From: Nymphaea colorata
Lineage: Eukaryota; Streptophyta; Magnoliopsida; Nymphaeales; Nymphaeaceae
NCBI RefSeq assembly: GCF_008831285.2
Contig: NC_045142.1
Coordinates: 16,247,354-16,311,353 of the forward strand
DNA: 64,000 nucleotides
Direction: 5' to 3'
Part shown: in pieces, positions 57,811 to 64,000 of the stretch
Numbering within the stretch: position 1 is the stretch's first letter
How the letters are laid out: the number at the start of each line of letters is the position of its first letter
Notes under the pieces: model-generated
Databases searched by the model: none
Told to the model about the DNA's origin: nothing
The model's input: only the letters and a program-made list of their open reading frames with translations
Position numbers and translations under genes: made by a program

Positions 57811-58626
57811 ATGGTAAGAAACCTGTCCTTAGGTGCATTTTTGCTTAAAATTAATTCAGGTGTTGTACCAATAGTGTTCTCAAAATCTCGGTGCTTTTAG
57901 TCAGCCAAATGGTATTCTTTACTAATTTGACAGCTAACAATTATGAACATGGTAAGAAACCTGCCCTTAAGGGCCGTTTGACATGACAAACACTGAACAC
58001 TGTATGAGTACTCCATGAATCTACCCTAAAATTGGAGTAGATTCATGAAACACTAAAACAAGTGGTACATGAATCTACTTTAATTTTAAGGCATCTTGAC
58101 GTAGCATTAACATGTTGTTCCTGATATTAAACGGTCCCTGATTTACTTGAAAAGCTAATTGGGCATTTAGTTTATTATTGCCAAATTTTTAGAATCATTC
58201 TTTTTCTTTCTATACAAAAAATATAAAAAAAGTACAGAATAATACTTAAAAACCTATAGGAATACTTTGACCTCTTGTGTCTTCTTACAACCATATGTAT
58301 TCCTAATTAGTATGCTTTCAAGGGTATGCAGTGGCTAACGTAACCTACTCTGACTGGTGGCCTATTGAACCTTTATATATATACGTAATTATTAGTTCAA
58401 AATGTTGTACATGTAAATCATATAGGAATCATAGACTTGTAAATTATACAAGAGCCAAAAGTTTGGGTGGGTCCACATATATGTAACCTTTAATTCAAGG
58501 GCTGCCATCTTTATATGTATATATAAAGTATTTTGGCAGGTCAGGAGGGGCCATCCCCCACCAACTTCATTACATGTGGCTCCTCTACTTGGGACCAAGG
58601 AGGTCCATCCAAGGGACTCTACTATC
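57811..58626. other. 3' flank of NPF-B; carries the empty paralogous site of Copia-1
   Basis: atggtaagaaacctg(t/c)cctta occurs at 57811 and again at about 57949. The stretch ctcaaaatctcggtg ... ggtattctttactaatttgacag...aacaattatgaac (57877-57948) aligns with the two sides of Copia-1 (20615-20642 and 27245-27275) without the element. No gene was seen. Confidence 0.65.
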
Positions 58627-58767
58627 ATGGGCGAAGCCAAGGGGGCCCCACATGGGACTTGTTCCCATCTCATTTTTTTTTTTTAAATTTACATGTAAAT
58701 TTTAGAAAATTTTACTTAGAAACTTTAATTCGCCCCTCCTCATGAAAATTTTTTGGCTCAGCTCCTG
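58627..58767. mobile_element. GGAGCCAA-family MITE, short copy
   Basis: The left end is ATGGGCGAAGCCAAGGGGG. The right end on the opposite strand is CAGGAGCTGAGCCAAAAAATT and continues atgaggaggggcgaattaaagt, shared with 28328-28380. The target duplication is unclear. Confidence 0.65.
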
Positions 58768-59035
58768 TGACTATTGCTAGATGGAAGAGGCCAAGTTAGC
58801 GTGGGTGTCTTTTACCATGGTTCTCATATTCGTGGTGATTTAAGATGACTAGGATTTTGGATCCATGGATTTAAGGTAGGACCCATTTTTCCTCCATCTG
58901 ACATTAAATTTATGGTTTTTAACAAGTAACATAGATCCACATGAAATTTATAAAGAAAAAGATTTGATTGCTCCTTGAACAGCCAAGATTGTGCCAAATT
59001 TGAGTTAACATCTCCTTTATTGACAAGAAAGTCAA

Positions 59036-59842
59036 TTAGCTCGTGCTTTGCAGTTTGTACAACTTAGCACATGCAATATAGTAAAGAAAATTGAGCCCCC
59101 CTAGGACGGCCATCATACAGAACACATGGTCTAGGCGCCCTTTGTTGATATCACCATTCAGCCATCCTGTGACCTTTTGCAACACATCGACAACGAAAGT
59201 GCTGAAGTAAAATCCGATCCCCATCGTCAGCGACATCATCGACGTGCCCGTGTTCTTAAGGGACGCCGGAAATTCTTGGTAGTTTTACAGGCTCACTTGG
59301 CCTGGAATGTAGAAAGCTGACCCAGCTCTGGTGAGTGCAAGCGGCGGGACTAGCCATAGGGCTGACATTGGCACGATAAGGTCAGGCCGGCTTTGGAGCC
59401 CATGAGAGTGCACCATTTTGAGGCTTGACTCAACATACGCCATGGCAGCCAGACCAGCAGCATTTACTATGTGGCCTGTTCCAATCTGGTGAAGAATTGT
59501 CAGAGACTGGTGAGTCAAGGTCCGGCAAACCGGGTAAAAATATCGGTCGATAATCGGTAGAAAGAGAGCCATGCTGATGAATACAAAAACCTGGAAGGAA
59601 GTAGCGGGGATCTTGAAGTGCCGATTGAGGCTGCGGTCCATGGTGAGGGACTGCAGAATGTTGAGATTAGTTTGAATTCCAGTGGCCGTGGCGAGAAAGA
59701 TTCCGATAGACCGTAGAGGAAGCAGCTTGAGCAGAGTCTTGAGATCCTCAACCTCTTCATGGAACCAGAGGTCCATGACTTTGCGATTGAGCCGTCCGAA
59801 TCAGTGTCGCCCTTTGTTACTAGAGCTGCTTTGTTAATGAAT
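59036..59842 (-). pseudogene. NPF-B: NRT1/PTR-family transporter, last exon, damaged
   Basis: The exon starts after an AG at 59844-59843 and reads FINKAALVTKGDTDSDGSIAKSW. After a frameshift it continues VEDLKTLLKLLPLRSIGIFLATATGIQ, LTMDRSLNRHFKIPATSFQVFVF, PMSALWLVPPLALTRAGSAFYIPGQ. A TAA then interrupts at about 59287-59285, after which NYQEFPASLKNTGTSMMSLTMGIGFYFST, VTGWLNGDINKGRLDHVF and the final helix end at a natural-looking stop (59038-59036). These are helices 7-12 of the NPF fold. Unlike NPF-A there is no MITE in the exon. With one frameshift and one stop it is probably a pseudogene. It pairs with the exon at 62067-62598. Confidence 0.92.
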
Positions 59843-59898
59843 CTGCATGAAACGTATGAGAATATGTTAATCTGTAAAAATAAACTTTTTAGGATAGG

Positions 59899-60089
59899 GG
59901 AATTTTTTTTGGAGGGTGGTTGAATTATAATTTTAAAATTTTGACAGTGGCGAAATATTATTTTTAAAATTTTTTATAATTGATAAATAATTTTTTTAAA
60001 ATTTGTATGTAGTTTTTAATTTCTTTGTTTTTTGAGGGAGGCAGGGGCGCAGGGCACCTGCCGGCACCCCCTTGACTCTGCCCCTGCCT
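59899..60089. mobile_element. GGAGCCAA-family MITE in NPF-B intron
   Basis: The left end is about taggggaattttttttggag. The right end on the opposite strand is CAGGGGCAGAGTCAAGGGGG, comparable to the CAGGCAGAGTCAG end of 28759. The paralogous NPF-A intron lacks it. Borders are approximate and the target duplication was not defined. Confidence 0.6.
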
Positions 60090-60472
60090 AGGCCTACCAA
60101 TGGGGAGCCCAAGTTCGTGAATTGCAAACTTGGGGACACAAGAAATAGTGATTCTGGTCATGTAAAGCAGGATTTTGGCTAAGTTTTACTGAATCCTGAT
60201 GTAGAGGTTCATTCTGATTACTCTACCAAATCCTGATGTAGAGGTTCGTTAGATTATTGTTGAGATCTGATCAAGTCGAATCCCTTGATTAGAAGTTATC
60301 AGAGATGGTTTCGCTCAGAAATGGCACCCGAACTCCACAAAAAAAGAAAAACTCATTCTCTTAATCACAAAAAGCCGGATTTTTTCTAAAACGGCCCAAT
60401 AAATTTAAAAATAATGAAAATGAAAAAAACCACCTTTTCCTTTTTGCATCATTACTCAAACATCATTTTTAA

Positions 60473-60656
60473 GAGGCCTGAGCCAAGGGGGTCGCATGGG
60501 CCTGGCCCCACCTAAAAAAAATTTTAATTTATATGTAAATTTTAAAAAATTCTACTTATCCTATATAAAAATTTTGAAAAACGATATTTTACCCATGTCA
60601 AAATTTAGAAACTTTAATTCAGCCCCTCTTATGAAAAATTTCGGACCCCATCCCTT
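60473..60656 (-). mobile_element. GGAGCCAA-family MITE in NPF-B intron, 184 bp
   Basis: Read on the minus strand it runs from aagggatggggtccgaaatt through catgaggggc-like sequence to ccttggctcaggcctc, matching 28328-28516 in sequence order. The flanks atttttaa (60465-60472) and atttttac (60657-60664) match 7 of 8, an 8-bp target duplication. Confidence 0.8.
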
Positions 60657-62066
60657 ATTTTTACTGTTTGTGTTTTCATTTATATTACCTTTTCTTTAAC
60701 TTTTTAGACTTTTTTTTCCTTTCTTAAAAAATTGATGATTTTCTTTCAATATTTTTTGGACGCTTTCGGCTTTACCGAAAAATACCGAAGAAAAATTTAC
60801 CATTTAAAACCCGTTAACCCATATTTGTAACCATGTTTCAAATCGACATCAAACTATGCATAATGCATCTGCCAAGAAACCCGTATTTGTAACTCTTTTT
60901 CTGCCATGCCCTTCCCTATCAATGTAATAACTCCGCTTTCTATTGACCCTTGAAAAGCATGTGGCCACTTCGGTTGAGACCATATAATTAATAAGTAACA
61001 ACAAAAAAATATAAAACACAAACGAAGCAAAAAAGAAACAGTCCTTTAATTGTGATCAGCTTCTTTGGTAAAAAAGAAAAAAAAAATACACAGAAAGTTA
61101 TGTTAATGACGTAAGAAAAGAGCCAATTACTGACATAGGAAAGAAAAATAGCCTCAGAAAATTCGGCCTTAACTGATGCCGTGGTGGAGGAATCAGTAAA
61201 GGCAGTCTTTACTGGCGACAAGGATTAAAATCATTAATAAAGTTGAGGAAGATACGTAATCGTCACTGACAAAACAGCAAGGGTGCTTTTCTGACGTTTT
61301 CTTAGGACGTCAGTAAAAGTTCGTAACATTTAATACTTTGGCATGCATGTTCCAGTTCAAGACAATGACAAACAATTTGCCGATTTGGTTTTTATTTAAT
61401 TTTTTAATTTTAAGTAATTTTACCATTAATTTTAAATTAAATTTTTTTAAAAAATAAGACGATGCATATCAGCCGGCACACCGTATTCGCAAGCAAGTCA
61501 ATACGATACCATCTATATATATCGACATTTATAACATTAGAGAGGAAAAGAAAAAAAAAGATCATAGAATTGAATCTTGATGTCAAAATGTGTTTGTTTG
61601 GAAGGAGGCAGGAAGTTACGCACTAGGGCAAATGTGTGGAACAAGGGAAACCTTAACAGGCTGTTTGAGAACAAAAACATTATGTTACCGTCCCATGTTT
61701 CTAAACTAAAAATTAGTTAAATTCATTAGACATTTTAAAAAATGTTCTATGAATCTATCTCTCTTTTTGAGGCAGGCACATGAACAATAATATACTGTAA
61801 CATTTCCAAACAATCTCTAAAGTATTAACTATTAATTCACACTAAAAATGATGAAAAAACATGTTTAAAACCTTCCACATCATCCATAATGTGGCGTCAT
61901 CTTTGTGCTTGGGTAATGACGCATTCAGCTAGTGAGGTAAAACAGAGGCGTGTCAGTTGCTGGTTAAAAATTATTTCCATTCATAACATAATGTCATGGA
62001 CAATGTGTTCGACCCCAGACTCAGCACCCCTATAATTGAATTGGTAAATCACTAATTAAATTATAC

Positions 62067-62598
62067 ATGAAACTAGAAGTCGGTACTAAAGCCTGTGCCT
62101 GTGCACCAAGTCCACAGTAATAGACCTCCTCATTCTTGGACCGTTCTAGGTTAACCTGGCGAGCCATGCTGACCACCACAGAGCCAAGCTAGCCAAAGGG
62201 CTTCCCCTTGGTCTCACGTCTTGGTAGCGCCATTTGCCTAGGACAAACAGGGTGAAGCTGATGGCATTGAGTGTGGCACAGGCGCCATACCCCCAGCCCC
62301 AGCCCACATTGTCTACGACATAGATGACCGCAGTGAACGCGACGAGCATTGCGAGCATAGTCATAAAGAAGAACCACTTAACAAACACTTCTTGGTCCTT
62401 GCCCTTGTCAAATTGGTTCGCAGCAACCGTGACGAAGGTGAAGCTTGTCCCGGCCGCACCGAGTGTGACCACTGCAAAGGCTAAGCTCAACAGGGCAAAC
62501 TGAGTCATGGAGGGAGGCTGGCCTGAGCCCAGTGCATGGTCACAGGAAGGCAGAGCCAAGGATGGAACTACTGACACCAATGTTGTCATCAGTGTCGC
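62067..62598 (-). pseudogene. NPF-B: internal exon encoding helices 3-6 region, one frameshift
   Basis: After an AG at 62600-62599 the minus strand reads ATLMTTLVSVVPSLALPSC, LGAAGTSFTFVTVAANQFDKGKDQEVFVKWFFF (family motif GGTRFT..GANQFD, here GTSFTFVTVAANQFD), VIYVVDNVGWGWGYGACATLNAIS, and PRGSPLASLA. A frameshift near 62160-62175 follows, after which the other frame gives the usual cytoplasmic linker up to the donor at 62067. These are typical of NPF proteins between helix 3 and the central loop. The first exon was not found in the 1.4 kb up to the window end. Confidence 0.9.
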
Positions 62599-63042
62599 CT
62601 GAATATTTGGAGAATTATGATTAGGTAAGCACCGTAGATTCTATGACAGTGATTTCATGTGAGGGCAGAGAAACTGATGTTTCAACTCACCTAAATCTTT
62701 TCAAAACATATTTGAATTTCACCATCGCAGATAAAATGACATATTATACCTCATAAGGGTTTTAGTACTAAAGGGCATCTTTTTGTGAAGGCTCAGAGTA
62801 CATAGTGTTGGCACCACTTCATCCTCCCTCTTCAACTTGGATGTAGGTCGAGCATTGACAACATTCTTCTCTTTGTTTGTGTCAATGACTCATGGATATA
62901 TGCTTTCTTAACTAATTTGAGATCAGCCATTGAAACATTCAACCTAATGTTTGGTTTGTCCTATTGCAAAAGAACATCCAATACTACTAAAGGAAAAACT
63001 AAAACAGATGGGAAGCACTCTGCCAAAGATGTAGAAGATGAT
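62599..63042. other. Upstream of NPF-B internal exon; no exon recognised
   Basis: An NPF first exon encoding helices 1-2 should lie in this direction but was not seen. Confidence 0.4.
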
Positions 63043-63285
63043 CTTGACCACTGTGGGATGACTACAAACATTTTTGTGGACAAAATGTGCAAATACCTGA
63101 GGGGAAAACATAGGAACGTTACCACTTTCCACCATGTTTGCACTCTTAGTTTCAACAAGGACTCTTGACCATTGTGGGATGGTTACAAACATTTTTGTGG
63201 ACAAACTGTGCAAATATTTTAGAGGAAAACACAGATATATGACCACATTCCATCATATTTGCACCCTTATTTTCAACAAGGACTC
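63043..63285. repeat. Two-copy tandem duplication, unit 121 bp
   Basis: Units start cttgaccactgtgggatg (63043) and cttgaccattgtgggatg (63164) and end aacaaggact. By eye identity is around 85%. Confidence 0.88.
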
Positions 63286-64000
63286 TGTAGCAAGCCCAAC
63301 AAGTCAACATACTATATAATGAGGAAGTGTATCCCATCATAAAAACTCTTGTGGAAGACCATACACACCTTGAGATGGCAATGCAAACATGCCCTTGTTT
63401 TCCATTGTCTTTAATTTTCACTATTCCTTATGTATTTTTAGCAATGTTAAATGTTGGTCTCAACTCAGTGAGAGAAGACAGCAATGGGTTTTTTACATGG
63501 TGAACTTTTGCAATGCTGTCATCTAATTATATCACTCTTGAACTTCATGTATGATGACTCATGCATTACCTAGTCTACAACATGATCTTTCCCTATCAAT
63601 ACAATAAAATGATAATGCTATTACTAACTATAGGCAAGTTCTTTCTATGGCTTCCATTTATGAACAATAGCTCAATATAAGTAGTGTTCATGATTACAAT
63701 TGCACAACCTCCTGCAAGACAACTTCGACTGTGAAGTATTTGTCTACAAGGTTGTCCATGTTGCTGGCAAACCTATGGACTCCACCACTTAAGACATGGT
63801 CTCAGTTTCACTGTAGTTTTACATGGAGTTTCGCAACCTTAGGAAAAAGAATAGAAGGAGAACAAGAAAAAGGCCTAGGGCAATAGTAGATCCATCAATA
63901 TTCTTTGTTGGTTTCTTGTGAAACAATTTGTATTCATTTGTAGTTGAATCTACAAGCGATTACTTGCATCTATGCTGGAGGTATATGGATAAAGTGCAGT
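63286..64000. other. Non-coding end of window
   Basis: No gene or repeat family was recognised. Confidence 0.4.

Larger units (their letters stand above)
59845..62066 (-). other. NPF-B intron, expanded by MITEs
   Basis: The donor side is ttcat|gtataatt (boundary 62067/62066) and the acceptor side is catgcag (59845-59843). Codon phase fits across the intron. It holds two MITEs and AT-rich sequence. No other gene was recognised; the frame 60988-61221 is low-complexity. Confidence 0.65.

Overview
This window is nuclear DNA of a flowering plant. The evidence is spliced host genes (a U-box E3 ligase and NPF/NRT1-PTR transporter exons), plant-type Ty1/copia elements with 5-bp target duplications, a plant hAT transposon with a BED-finger transposase, plant LINEs with a DUF4283/zinc-knuckle first ORF, short hAT-like MITEs, AT and GA microsatellites and long LTR-like repeats. 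The species cannot be named from the sequence. By eye most of the 64 kb is transposon or repeat, so this is a gene-poor, nested-insertion landscape.

Layout, left to right. At 1-1269 on the minus strand are the first two exons of a plant U-box protein, which runs off the left edge. Near 2.3-2.8 kb lies a decayed LINE reverse transcriptase carrying a small flipped segment. At 5199-11246 is a complete hAT transposon, bounded by a perfect 8-bp target duplication, with GC-rich termini and a transposase gene damaged only by one frameshift and one stop. From 11.3 to 17.1 kb there are a possible unidentified host exon region, a 240-bp-arm inverted repeat, several tandem duplications, a five-copy tandem array and two MITE-like copies. 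At 20643-27244 is a complete minus-strand Ty1/copia element (Copia-1) with 400-bp LTRs and a perfect 5-bp duplication. It lacks its protease active-site region and has a mutated reverse transcriptase motif. At 27.9-29.1 kb is an NPF transporter pseudogene (NPF-A) whose exon has been split by two MITEs.

The middle (30-40.2 kb) is a nest. A hAT-type terminus is interrupted by a 3.4-kb TG...CA LTR. Next come a LINE with a zinc-knuckle ORF and a truncated endonuclease, then a piece of copia integrase, then a second rearranged copy of the same LTR. From 40.3 to 57.8 kb two related 3-kb LTR-like repeats bracket a tandem array of about 812-bp units. Into that array a second copia element (Copia-2, 46595-50907) has inserted, with a perfect CATAG duplication. 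Copia-2 has no recognisable gag. From 57.8 kb to the end is a second NPF locus (NPF-B), a paralogous segment of the NPF-A region with its own MITEs. The NPF-B side preserves the empty site of Copia-1.

No gene cluster, operon, CRISPR array or RNA gene is visible. The interesting content is structural: a nearly intact autonomous-type hAT, a gag-less copia inside a satellite-like array, a long inverted repeat able to form an RNA hairpin, a LINE/copia/LTR chimera, and a paralogous pair of NPF pseudogenes that lets insertions be ordered in time. I did not find anything I can defend as a new biological system.
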